A stretch of 18,600 nt of DNA from Globomyces pollinis-pini (Eukaryota; Chytridiomycota; Chytridiomycetes; Rhizophydiales; Globomycetaceae), in the NCBI GenBank assembly GCA_025399215.1, contig MU621417.1, positions 1 through 18,600 of the forward strand, in the 5' to 3' direction. Position numbers and translations under genes: made by a program. This document shows positions 5,404-14,382 of this stretch, piece by piece. Numbering within the stretch: the first letter of the stretch is position 1; every line of letters starts with the position of its first letter. The notes below the pieces were generated by a model. It did not search any database. It saw only the letters and a list, made by a program, of their open reading frames with translations, and was not told the origin of the DNA.

Positions 5404-7986
5404 TCAACTTTTCACCCAATCCGATTCCAAAACCTGTTCAATGGTATATCGGGTATCAATAGATACATCCAATAAACGTTCCAACAACAGAATGCAATCC
5501 CGACTGATTCGAGCAGACACCAGTTTACCATGATCGAATTGTCCATTGATGATTTTCATTTGAAGACGTGGGAGGAAGGAATCGGAAAAGGGTAGGGTTC
5601 CAACGACGAGGGCGTAGAGACAACAGCCAAGTGCCCAGATATCGCAGTAGGGTTTGGTCAGGTTCATGATGGAATTGGGGTCTTTGCGGGGATCAATGTA
5701 TGTGGCACTGGCTGCTCGGAGTTCTTCAGGGGCTAGGTAATGGAGTGACCCGGCATGAACGTTGTGATCGCGATTACGAACTCGTGGGATATGAAGTTGG
5801 AATTTTTCAGAAGTCGGTTGATGGATGGTACAACAAAATCCTGGACAATCGGGTGGGTGACCGGATTGTCGGTGATGATGGTATGGATTGATGTTGATGA
5901 AATTGGTTTCGAGTTTGGATTTGGTTGCGTATGGAGTGGAAAATATATCGGATTGGAATTGTGGGTTGAGGTATTTTAATGTTGGTTCTGGTTTTTTGGT
6001 TATTTCTTTTGGTTTTTGATTTTTACTGGTTTCTAGTTTGGTGTCTTTACTGACTTGTTTTGATGTTGAATCTTTATTGGTTTGTAGTTTGGTATCTTTA
6101 CTAAAGTGCTCATTACCAGGTGGATCATTCGTTTTAGCTGAATGTCGATCAGTAGATTTCATTGTATTTGGTTCATAAACATTTTGACCACGATCAACGT
6201 CAGCCTGTTCAATTAATTCCATCTCTTCTGACAATCCAAAATCAGCTAATTTGACTGTTAACTCTTCATCCAATAATATATTTTCTAATTTGATATCATG
6301 GTGAATGATACCAACGATGGTATGTAGGTAATGTATTGCTTGAGATAATTGAATAAAAAATGTTTTTGCAAGTGGTTCTGTTAAACCAGGTTGACCATGT
6401 TTTTGGATATATGAGAGTAATGTGCCTTTGGGAGCTAATTCACTGACGATGATTAATGCGTCTGGTAATCGAATCATGTCGTTCATCATTAATATATTGG
6501 GATGCTGTAAACGTGACCAAATTGCTACTTGTCAATGGATAGTGATTACCTATACAGTTAGATTTGTTTCAAAGTGATTTAGGATGTATTTCTTTTAATG
6601 GAAAAATGACTAACTTTAATGATAAAGATAAAAGAATGATGATAACAATAGGACTGATTTAAGTTGTAAAGTAAAAAGAAGAAATATTTTAGTGATAAGG
6701 GTAATAGTATAACCAAATAGAGGTAATGATGAAATCATTTAGTGATAAGGGTAATGGTAAAACTGAATAGAGGTAATGATGAAATCATTTGAATATAAAG
6801 ATAATGGTAAAACTGAATAGAGGTAAAGATGAAACCATGTTAATGTAAAGATAATGTTATAAGTGAATAGAATCATCAAAAGTAACGAAAATAGATAAAC
6901 ATACCTGTTTCTTTATCAATCTGTTGTTGATATAATTTTTGATTTATTTTCTTAATGGACAATTTTTGGGATAAATGTTGTAAATCTAAATCTGCAGGTA
7001 AAGAATTTGAATCATCATCATCCGTTTTTTTAATAATTTTGATGGCGACTTTAAATTTTTTTGTATTATTTGATGAATGATGAGCAGGATGTGGTTCAAT
7101 GTCAGTTTCGGCTTCGAATACTTTTGAGAAGGCACCAGAACCTATCTGTTTGACTAATTTGTAGTCTCCTATTTCATCACCTTCAGCATAATCTGCATCT
7201 ATAAAGTTAGAGACTATTTATTTTAGAGTTTTGGTTTTAAAGATATGTATGTGTTAGAACTATTTTGGATAATTTATGGATTAATACGAGATTTTGGATA
7301 ATTTATGATTTTGGATAGTTTAAGGATTGGTAAAAAGATTAAAATAGTTTATGGATTAGTAGATTTTGGATAATTTATGGATAAGTAGATTGAATATGTA
7401 GAATGATACCTATTTGAGATTGAGCTGGAGTTGAAGAAAAAGATTGATTAAAACGATTCATGAAACTAGCAGCAGCGGAAGCATTTGATAATAAAGGGGG
7501 AGGATCTAGTACTGAGTAAGACATTTTTCTTCTTATTTGAATGTGAGATGGAGACCAAGTGGATAGAGAAGATGAAGAAGGGGAAGAGTAATCTAATAAA
7601 TTTGGATTTGGGGATATATTTGAAGATTGTCTTTTTAATCTGAAAGCCGTTTGAAGTTTTTGAGGGGAAGTAGGAGATTGACAGTCTGAAGATTGATCAT
7701 CATACAAGTTGAATATTTTTTGTTTTTCTTTACTAGTATTGTTATTACTACTACTAGTAGTATTGTTATTACTACTACTAGTAGTATTGTTATTACTACT
7801 AGTAATAGTATTAGTAGTGATGTGGTTATTATTATTGTTATTTGCTTTTAGTGATATAGCTAAATTTGAGATAGTATTTTTAGAATGAATTGGTTTTCTA
7901 ATGAAATCATTATTTTTTGATAATAAATTTGATAATAAAGAATTTGTTTTCTGTTCTTTTTGTTCTTTTTGTTCATGATTTTCCAT
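5404..7986 (-). CDS. CAMK-like Ser/Thr protein kinase with large activation-segment insert
   Basis: Three exons, 7986-7410, 7198-6905 and 6524-5404, join in frame to 663 residues. The first 190 residues are low-complexity (Asn/Ser/Thr repeats, EQK repeats). The kinase domain follows: IGSGAFSKV (211-219), VAIK with Lys246, IDKE as probable helix-C Glu, HHDIKLEN (Asp367, Lys369, Asn372), DFG (385-387), APE (555-557) and DIWALGCCLYALVVGTLPF. The HRD motif is HHD, so it is a non-RD kinase. Between DFG and APE there are about 168 residues where about 25-30 are usual. The insert has Lys/Thr-rich repeats and a Cys/His-rich patch (HHHRQSGHPPDCPGFCCTIH). Both introns are long and repeat-filled, unlike the roughly 30-nt introns nearby. 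All catalytic residues are present. The GTLPF segment resembles CAMK/AMPK-type kinases; the subfamily is not resolved. Confidence 0.85.
6525..6904 (-). repeat. 380-nt kinase intron with a 50-bp minisatellite
   Basis: Intron 2 of the kinase (donor GTAT at 6904, acceptor TAG at 6525). Positions 6691-6740, 6741-6790 and 6791-6840 are three 50-bp units in perfect register, and 6841-6880 is a partial, more diverged fourth. Units 1 and 2 differ at only a few positions. Common words are GATAAGGGTAATGGTAA and GAATAGAGGTAATGATGAA. The repeats account for about half of the intron. Confidence 0.8.
7199..7409 (-). repeat. 211-nt kinase intron with short tandem repeats
   Basis: Intron 1 of the kinase (donor GTATCA at 7409, acceptor TATAG ending at 7199). 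Between about 7260 and 7385 the words TTTTGGATAATTTATG and TTTATGGATTAGTAGA recur four to five times with small changes, so the intron seems to have grown by tandem duplication of a unit of about 20-35 bp. Confidence 0.7.
7735..7804 (-). repeat. 24-bp in-frame repeat in kinase exon 1
   Basis: Three copies of a 24-bp unit (starts 7735, 7759 and 7783) made of ATT/ACT-type triplets encode TTSSSNNN repeats in the low-complexity N-terminus of the kinase. The unit length keeps the frame. Confidence 0.75.
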
Positions 7987-8019
7987 TAAAGAAACTAAAA
8001 TTCAACTTGAATTACAAAA

Positions 8020-8129
8020 TAACCCTAACATAAATAACCCTAATTTCTTGTAACCCTAATCTACTAGTAACCCTAATTACTTGTAACCCTAACACTCATA
8101 AAATAACCCTAACTACTAAGTAACCCTAA
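8020..8129. promoter_or_regulatory. Seven telobox motifs in a divergent promoter
   Basis: TAACCCTAA occurs seven times, at 8020, 8035, 8051, 8068, 8084, 8104 and 8121, all in one orientation, with starts 15-20 bp apart and unrelated bases between. The array sits in the 239-bp gap between the kinase start (7986, minus) and the TMEM214-like start (8226, plus). AACCCTAA is two turns of the fungal/animal telomere repeat and is known as the telobox, a binding site for Myb-type factors such as Tbf1. The spaced layout suggests a promoter array rather than a telomere relic. Confidence 0.6.
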
Positions 8130-8225
8130 TTCAAGTAATAAAAGGAATATTTGTAAATTAATAATAAAATCTTGTTGTTGTTTATTGTTGTTTTTTTTCT
8201 TCTTTTTTTTAAAAATTCAATTCAA

Positions 8226-11192
8226 ATGGGAAAATCAAAAAAAAATAGTATCAAAAATGATTATACAAATCTAAAAAATTTAAATGTAAATTATTTATTA
8301 ACACTAAAAAAAACTAGTTAACAGATTTAATTTCAAATTTAAAAACCATAAAAAATATTATAGATTTATCAAATTATTTATCAATTCAATTATCAAATTT
8401 AAACATTCACTCTCCTACTCTAGATTATTCGGATTACTTGTTACCTTTTCATAATTCTAAAAAATCTTTTTATAATGGTATTTAAAAAAAACACTAATCA
8501 TAGGTCCATTAAATTATTGTAAACAAGATTATATATTAGAATTATCTAATTTCATTAATAATTTACAAAAAAATATTATATCAAATAATCTATTAAAATT
8601 ATCATTATCTTTTATTGAAGATCAAAAAAAAGGTATTACAACTAAACTAATATTATTATCATAGGTAATCAAAATAATTAAACAAAAAAAGCATCCCTCA
8701 CAAACTTGGATACCACAAACCTATCAATTGCTCAACAATTACTCATCCAAATCATCTCAAAAAATCATCCTGACCTATTCTTTTGTCTTCTCAAAGGTGA
8801 AGAAACGGTATTCCTAATCATTTAATCATTAGCCTGTTTACATTCAACTCTTGAATACATATCAACATAACATCACCACTCCTATCATTGGTTTTTCTTG
8901 TCTTTAATTAATCTCAGGTAATTCTATCTTATGGATTTGTGCTCAGCAAACTTTTGTCATTCAAAATAAAATTGATGTCCATCCAAAAGCTATTGAAGGT
9001 AAATACATTAACTCAAGCTATTCAAGCATATTATTCATATTAATGAATCATATACTTACTATACTCAATGGAATACAATCATATACATATCAACTCAATG
9101 GAATTCATTTCATTTAATCATACACTTATATACTCGATCGAATTCATCATATACATATCAACTCAATGGAATTCAACAAATAAATTAAACTAAACATATT
9201 CAATGGACTTTATACTAATTCAACAAATTAAACATATTCAATGGGCTAACATGTACATAGTCTGGTTCCATTACTTTTATCCATTCTACCCAGATACAAA
9301 CTGGTCACATACCATATCCACCTTATACGCTAGAGAATGTTGTCGATCGTAACCACTCCAAATCAACTAATCATAGTCTCGTAAGAGGTTTCAATCGTAT
9401 ATCCCATCCAAAACATAAATTACCTTTATTAACTATTGCTACTCTTTCCGCTTTACTTAATCATGTGTTTTTACCGTCCGATACTCCGGTTGATGTCGAT
9501 ATCAAACACATTTATTATTCTATAAAGGTATTTTGATATCCCTCCTTTTTAATCATTAAACAGGTTTACATTACAATAATAAGTTAATCAATCAATAGGT
9601 TTCCAATACAAAAATAAATTAATCTATTCATAGGTAAAGCCATTCAAAATACTAATCAAAGCATTTAATCATGGACAGCGAAGTAACAACTTTTATACTC
9701 GAAACTCCATCACAAATGTTTACCACTTTGATATCAGCATTAAAACCTGATATTGATACCAATTTAAAATATGAAGTATCATTAATCAAACTCATTTCTA
9801 GATATTATCCATTCTGGTAGGTTTCATGGCAAGTAAACATAAACCTACTTCAGATCTATTCCAAGAATCTTTGGTAAATACTTTTACAGCAAATATATCT
9901 GAAACCGGTGTATTAATCGATGCATTTTTAAAACTGTATGCTGTCAAAGTATCCATATTGTTTGGAACCAGAAGTGCACTTTGGAATCAGGTTTTGATTT
10001 ATGAGTTTTATTTATTTGTAGTTACGAACAACGAGATTTCATGAAACGTTGTGTTTGTTACGAGTAGCCAATCGAAAGTTGATTGAACAAAGTGTGAAAC
10101 ATGAACAATTGGATGATTTACTATCTCTTGAATTGAAATTAAAGGTATTTGTTTAATAATTTTAATTGTCAATAGGTTTTTATTTTATCATGATAACTCT
10201 AACAATAGAAATTGATTATGGTTTCAAAACCATCACGTACTTGGGGATCCATCATCAAAAGATATTTCCATACATTACTAAACTTACTCTTTTTTTACTT
10301 TATGTTCTATTCTTTAGTTTACGTTCAATGTGATTCAACATCATCTCGTACATGTCCACTACCATTTGATCCACAAACAGCTATTCAAACCACCTATGAA
10401 AAAACATCTACTTTTATTGAAACCACCTACCATAATACATTACCACTCATTGGGAATGGTATTCAATACGCTCATACAACAAAAGATCATATTTGGGACT
10501 ATTGTAATCCATATTACAAAACTAAAATCAAACCTGTATGGGATACTACCATCTTACCAAAACTCTTGATCATTCAACAAACTTCATTATATCGAAATTT
10601 AAAATTAGCTATTTTTGATCCACTTTTCATTCCATATTTAAAAATCTATGAAATATCTGAATCAAAGATTCTTGAAACTCAAACGGATGCTGATTATATG
10701 AAAGGACGTGAATTACAATTGGAATTTCTCAATACCTGTCATGAGTATAGTTCACGATTGGGGTTATTTTGGCATACTCAAGCAGTTTATTTCATTGATC
10801 AAGTCGTACCTTTTATCATGTATTATGTTCATTTGGGAATCCGAATTTTTGTTAGTAGTGTGAATACCACTTGTCGATGGATTCGAAAAGAATGGATGGG
10901 TAATACGACGATTTTGTTACAAGTTCGTGATCGCATCATCAGGTATGTGTATACACATCCATTGTATGAGGTGGTGGCTGGTCGAGTTGCTGTGTTTGGG
11001 CAAACGCAGATTGGAAAGGATTTGGCCTTGGTGGGTGGGTTGGTGCGACCGTACTTGGAGATGGGTGGTGTGATGGTGGTACATATCGTTGATGAGGTGT
11101 GGAAGTTTTTGGAAGGTAGACCGAGTCTTGTACCAAAGGTTTGGGAAACGCTTTGTGTTCTCTTGTACCAATTTTTCAATCGGTATTTCTAA
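8226..11192 (+). CDS. TMEM214-like endoplasmic-reticulum membrane protein
   Basis: Twelve exons join in frame to 750 residues: 8226-8285, 8318-8477, 8504-8632, 8692-8807, 8833-8890, 8918-8998, 9261-9348, 9377-9527, 9662-9775, 9802-9990, 10022-10144 and 10209-11192. I assign it to TMEM214 from the order of segments: a basic N-terminus; LTDLISNLKTIKNIIDLSNY; ILWICAQQ; WFHYFYPFYP; a helical KYEILSILVGF stretch; WNQ followed by RFHETLCLLRVANRKLI. One membrane helix follows at about residues 442-462 (FHTLLNLLFFYFMFYSLVYV), then a long helical tail. Animal TMEM214 is an ER protein linked to stress-induced apoptosis; the fungal role is unknown. Three intron positions are chains of GT...AG units. Family call is from memory of the animal protein; the exon structure is supported by frame at every junction. 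Confidence 0.65.
8633..8691 (+). other. Two back-to-back intron units (TMEM214-like intron 3)
   Basis: A GT...AG unit of 32 nt (8633-8664, GTATTA...CATAG) is followed with no gap by another of 27 nt (8665-8691, GTAATC...AAAAG). Removing only the first leaves a TAA stop; removing both restores the frame (GCA TCC CTC...). Confidence 0.65.
8999..9260 (+). repeat. 262-nt TMEM214-like intron with 28-bp repeats
   Basis: Intron 6 (GTAAAT...CATAG). Four copies of a unit of about 28 bp start at 9049, 9080, 9119 and 9148. The 9080 and 9148 copies share an exact 28-bp match containing ATACATATCAACTCAATGG. After them, AAACATATTCAATGG occurs twice near 9193 and 9228. The repeats explain why this intron is about nine times longer than its neighbours. 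Confidence 0.7.
9528..9661 (+). other. Four back-to-back intron units (TMEM214-like intron 8)
   Basis: Four consecutive GT...AG units, 9528-9563 (36 nt), 9564-9598 (35), 9599-9633 (35) and 9634-9661 (28), follow one another with no exon base between. Each has a TTAAT or CTAAT branch-like word before its AG. Units 2 and 3 match at 28 of 35 positions without gaps. The frame is open only if all 134 nt are removed (AAG then CAT TTA ATC ATG GAC). Confidence 0.75.
10145..10208 (+). other. Two back-to-back intron units (TMEM214-like intron 11)
   Basis: Units 10145-10175 (31 nt, GTATTT...CAATAG) and 10176-10208 (33 nt, GTTTTT...CAATAG) abut directly. Retaining the second unit would introduce a TGA stop. 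Both must go for AAG to join AAA TTG ATT ATG in frame. Confidence 0.65.
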
Positions 11193-11290
11193 TAAATGAT
11201 TTTTTTTCATAATCACGATTATAGTATGATGATAATTAGTTCAACAATCTAGTTTTTTTTTATTGTACAAGTATCGATTCGGTACGATAT

Positions 11291-12142
11291 TTAAAGTCTC
11301 ATCCAGTATCTGGTAGGTTTAACTTGATACGTCACATTCTTTGGTATTCTAAATGGATGTTGAATTTGATTTTCTTTAGATTTCAATTGTGACGATTGAA
11401 CAGGTTTATTTTGAGTTTGAAATGAATTTGAGGATTGTTTTTGAAATTTTGAATTTTTTTGATTTTGTTTTGTTGATTTTAAATCAGATTGAGATTGATT
11501 TAAATTTGATTTGATTTGATTTTTAGTTTGTTTAATGGATCCATCAGATTTTTTAACCTTTTGTTGATTTTTTGATACTTTTTGTTTCGTTTGATTACCT
11601 TTCTTTTGTTTTTTAACTTTTTGTTTTGGTTTATCATTGGAATCAATGACTTGATTTGTAATCACCTGTTTGTTTACAATTTGTTTTTTTAAAGAATCAT
11701 TTACAACAGTTTTTGTAAATTTTGTAATATTTGAATTATCATCTTGATTTTCTTGATTGAAATGTATATTCATATTTGAAGATTGTTTTGTAATGAAATC
11801 TATTTGATTATCATTTGATTTCAAATGAAATGAATTTGAATTTAATTTTTTAAAATTTGATTTTGATGGTGGTTTTGGTATCATTGAATTGATTTGTATA
11901 GTTAATGGTAATTGATTTGATTTAGTTACTTTTGTCCATCGATGAATGAATGGTTTTGTAGAATTTTTAGTTTGATTTCGAATGAATTTAAATTTAACAC
12001 AAATGACTTGAATAAACAACAAGTATAAAAATTTCATTGGTGATTTGGAATTTGAAGAAATGGTTTGGGTTAAATAACTTTTCTTGGGTTTCGAATGTTG
12101 AACCCAGGATGAGAACATTATTGTTGGGTCTGTTGGGTTCAT
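11291..12142 (-). CDS. Lys/Asn/Gln/Ser-rich protein of unknown function
   Basis: The frame has 283 codons from an ATG at 12142 and needs no splicing. The middle and C-terminal parts are very polar and basic, with recurring KQK, KVKK, NQ and QSS words and no folded domain that I recognise. The last 22 residues (HPFRIPKNVTYQVKPTRYW and MRL) are not low-complexity and look conserved. Residues 36-51 (MKFLYLLFIQVICVKF) form a hydrophobic stretch. If translation began at Met36, this would be a signal peptide or anchor, giving a secreted or membrane protein of about 248 residues. From Met1 it is too internal for a normal signal peptide. The gene converges with the TMEM214-like gene (98 bp apart) and is divergent from the dehydrogenase. 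Function unknown. Confidence 0.6.
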   Translation of the reverse strand: MNPTDPTIMFSSWVQHSKPKKSYLTQTISSNSKSPMKFLYLLFIQVICVKFKFIRNQTKNSTKPFIHRWTKVTKSNQLPLTIQINSMIPKPPSKSNFKKLNSNSFHLKSNDNQIDFITKQSSNMNIHFNQENQDDNSNITKFTKTVVNDSLKKQIVNKQVITNQVIDSNDKPKQKVKKQKKGNQTKQKVSKNQQKVKKSDGSIKQTKNQIKSNLNQSQSDLKSTKQNQKNSKFQKQSSNSFQTQNKPVQSSQLKSKENQIQHPFRIPKNVTYQVKPTRYWMRL

Positions 12143-12474
12143 TTCATTTTACTCTGGATTGAAACTGTAAGTAGATACTCAATAGAATCCATCTTTAGAT
12201 CTGTACTTGTACTACGTGATATTACGAGTAACTGCTACAACTAGTATTCATCATGCTACAATTAGTTATCCATCATGCTAAAACTAGTTATTCATCATGT
12301 TACAATTACTATACAACTCGTATCTAGTATTCATCATTCTATCCATCAAATTCCATCAAAGATTCAAATCGTTTAAAAAAATTTCAAATCAGTTGGTCAT
12401 GTGACACCATCGACACGCGCTTGAAATCAATTATTTTACCAACTTCAACTCTAGTTTTTTTTTTCTACAATCAA
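12143..12474. repeat. Divergent promoter region with 22-bp repeats
   Basis: The gap between two divergent genes. From about 12238 to 12350 there are three to five imperfect copies of a unit of about 22 bp containing ACTAGTTATTCATCATGCTA. CATGTGAC near 12399 is an E-box-like word. A T-rich run of nine or more lies just before the dehydrogenase start. No gene is visible here. Confidence 0.5.
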
Positions 12475-14305
12475 ATGTCTAAAGAATTCACTCGTCAAGA
12501 AGTTGCTACTCATAACAAAGATACTAATGCTTGGATCATTATCGATACTATCGTTTACGATATCTCAAAATTTGCTGGTAATTCTTTTGAATTTTAAAAA
12601 TTAGGATTACATCCTGGTGGTGAATTATTGATTCTAGAATATGCTGGTCAAGATGTCACTGGTATGGAATCATTCACTTTTATTTTTAGAACAATTCTAT
12701 GCATTTCATCGTCAAGAAGTTTTAGAAAAATATGGTCGTTTAAAGATTGGTAGTATTGTCAATGAAACTCCTCAAATTATCAAATTGAAAAATGATGAAT
12801 TTAGTCCTATTCCATATGCTGAAGCATCTGCTTTCCAAGGATTTCATTCTCCTTATTTCAAGTATAATAATCTAATTGATATTAGAGAAACCCATCATCG
12901 ATTTAGAAAAGCTGTACGTGCTTTTATTCGAAATGAAGTTTTACCTGAAGCAACTTTGAATGATGAATCCGGAACGTTTGCTTCAAAGGAAATATTCAAG
13001 AAAATGGGTGATTTTGGTTTATTGGCTTGTCGAATGGGTCCTGGACCACATTTGAAAGGGTTCAATTTACCTGGTGGTGTCAAACCTGAAGAGTTTGATT
13101 ATGTAATCATTGTCATTATTGATTCATTTTAGTTTCATGAACAAATTGCTCATGAAGAAACCACTACATTAGGATTTGCTGGATATCAAGTATTATCATG
13201 GCCTAAATTCATTTCATAGGATTCTATTGGAACGGGTATGGTGATTGGATTACCACCAGTCATGAATTTTGCTAAAAAAAATATACGTGAAAGAGTCACT
13301 CGAGAAGTATTGACGGGAGTCAAACGAATTTGTTTAGCCATTAGTGAACCTGGTGCTGGATCTGATGTTGCAGCTATCAAAACAACTGCTGTTAAAACTG
13401 CTGATGGTTTGAATTTTGATTTATTTATTGTTATAGGAAAACATTATATTGTAAATGGTGTAAAGAAAGTAAGTTTGAATTTATGATTTAATATGTTTAG
13501 TGGATTACAAATGGATCTTTTAGTGATTATTTCTCAACTGCTGTAGTTACTGGAAAAGGACCAGCAGGTATTTTAAAATTTTATTTTATTGATCAATAGG
13601 AATTTCCATGCTTTTGATTGAAAGAAGTGAAGGAGTTGAAACCAAACCAATTAAAACTTCCTATTCATCATCAGCTGGAACAGCATATGTGATTTTTGAA
13701 AATGTAAAAGTACCAGTTGAAAATTTACTTGGTAAAGAAGGTGGTGGATTTCCAGTCATCATGTATAATTTCAACCATGAACGTTGGTTTATTGTTGCTG
13801 GTATTGTTTCTGCAACTCGAAAAGTTATTGAAGAATGTTTCAAATGGGCTAATCAACGAAAAGTTTTTGGAAAATCTTTATTAGAACAACCAGTGATTCG
13901 AAATAAATTAGCACATATGATTTCAAAAACTGAAGCTACCAATAATTGGTTGGAAAATATTACATATCAAATGCAAAATATGAATTATAAAGAACAACAA
14001 GTGAAATTAGGTGGACCTATAGCATTATTGAAATTATTATCTACTAGAGTTGCACATGATGTAGCTGATGAAGCTTGTCGTAATCCATTCCATTTGATTC
14101 TAACGGTATAGAAATCTTTGGTGGTCGTGGTATTACTAAAACTGGAATGGGTCGTATGATTGAAGGATTTCAACGTACTTATAAATTTGCTGCCATCTTG
14201 GGAGGTTATATTTTTATTTTTATTTTATGTTTAGGATCTGAAGAAATTATGGCTGATTTAGGTATTCGTCAAGCTATGAGAAATTTCCCAAATGCAAGAT
14301 TGTAA
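12475..14305 (+). CDS. Cytochrome b5-acyl-CoA dehydrogenase fusion
   Basis: Ten exons join to 519 residues: 12475-12577, 12605-12661, 12690-13102, 13133-13189, 13220-13406, 13437-13468, 13501-13567, 13600-14079, 14112-14204 and 14235-14305; the nine introns are 27-32 nt. Residues 1-80 are a cytochrome b5 domain with haem ligands in LHPGG (His37) and FYAFH (His60). The rest is an acyl-CoA dehydrogenase: SEPGAGSD (around 253) for FAD/substrate contact, YIVNGVKKWITNG, RKVFGKSL and ACQIFGGRGITKTGMGR. The usual C-terminal catalytic Glu position reads Gly (ILGGSEEIM). A Glu366 in NHERW sits where isovaleryl- and long-chain dehydrogenases carry the base. It oxidises an acyl-CoA, probably passing electrons through the b5 domain. 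The C-terminus ARL fits a peroxisomal PTS1. Substrate unknown; localisation is inference. Confidence 0.9.
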
Positions 14306-14382
14306 GTCAATAAAAATTGTTTTGAATGATTTTTTTTTCCATTTTATTGATATGAAGAATGAAAGCAATTTGAAATGATGAC

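Noticed and set aside
5700..5979. Two plus-strand frames inside the kinase gene
   Set aside because: They are antisense shadows of the kinase exon.
8020..8129. CRISPR array or telomere end
   Set aside because: The repeat is only 9 bp with spacers of 6-11 bp, and genes continue on both sides; promoter teloboxes fit better.
9826..10044. Separate 72-aa gene starting with ATG
   Set aside because: It is exon 10 of the TMEM214-like gene read into the next intron; the ATG is an internal Met.
10829..11216. Three overlapping minus-strand frames
   Set aside because: They are shadows of the last TMEM214-like exon, with no promoter or motif.
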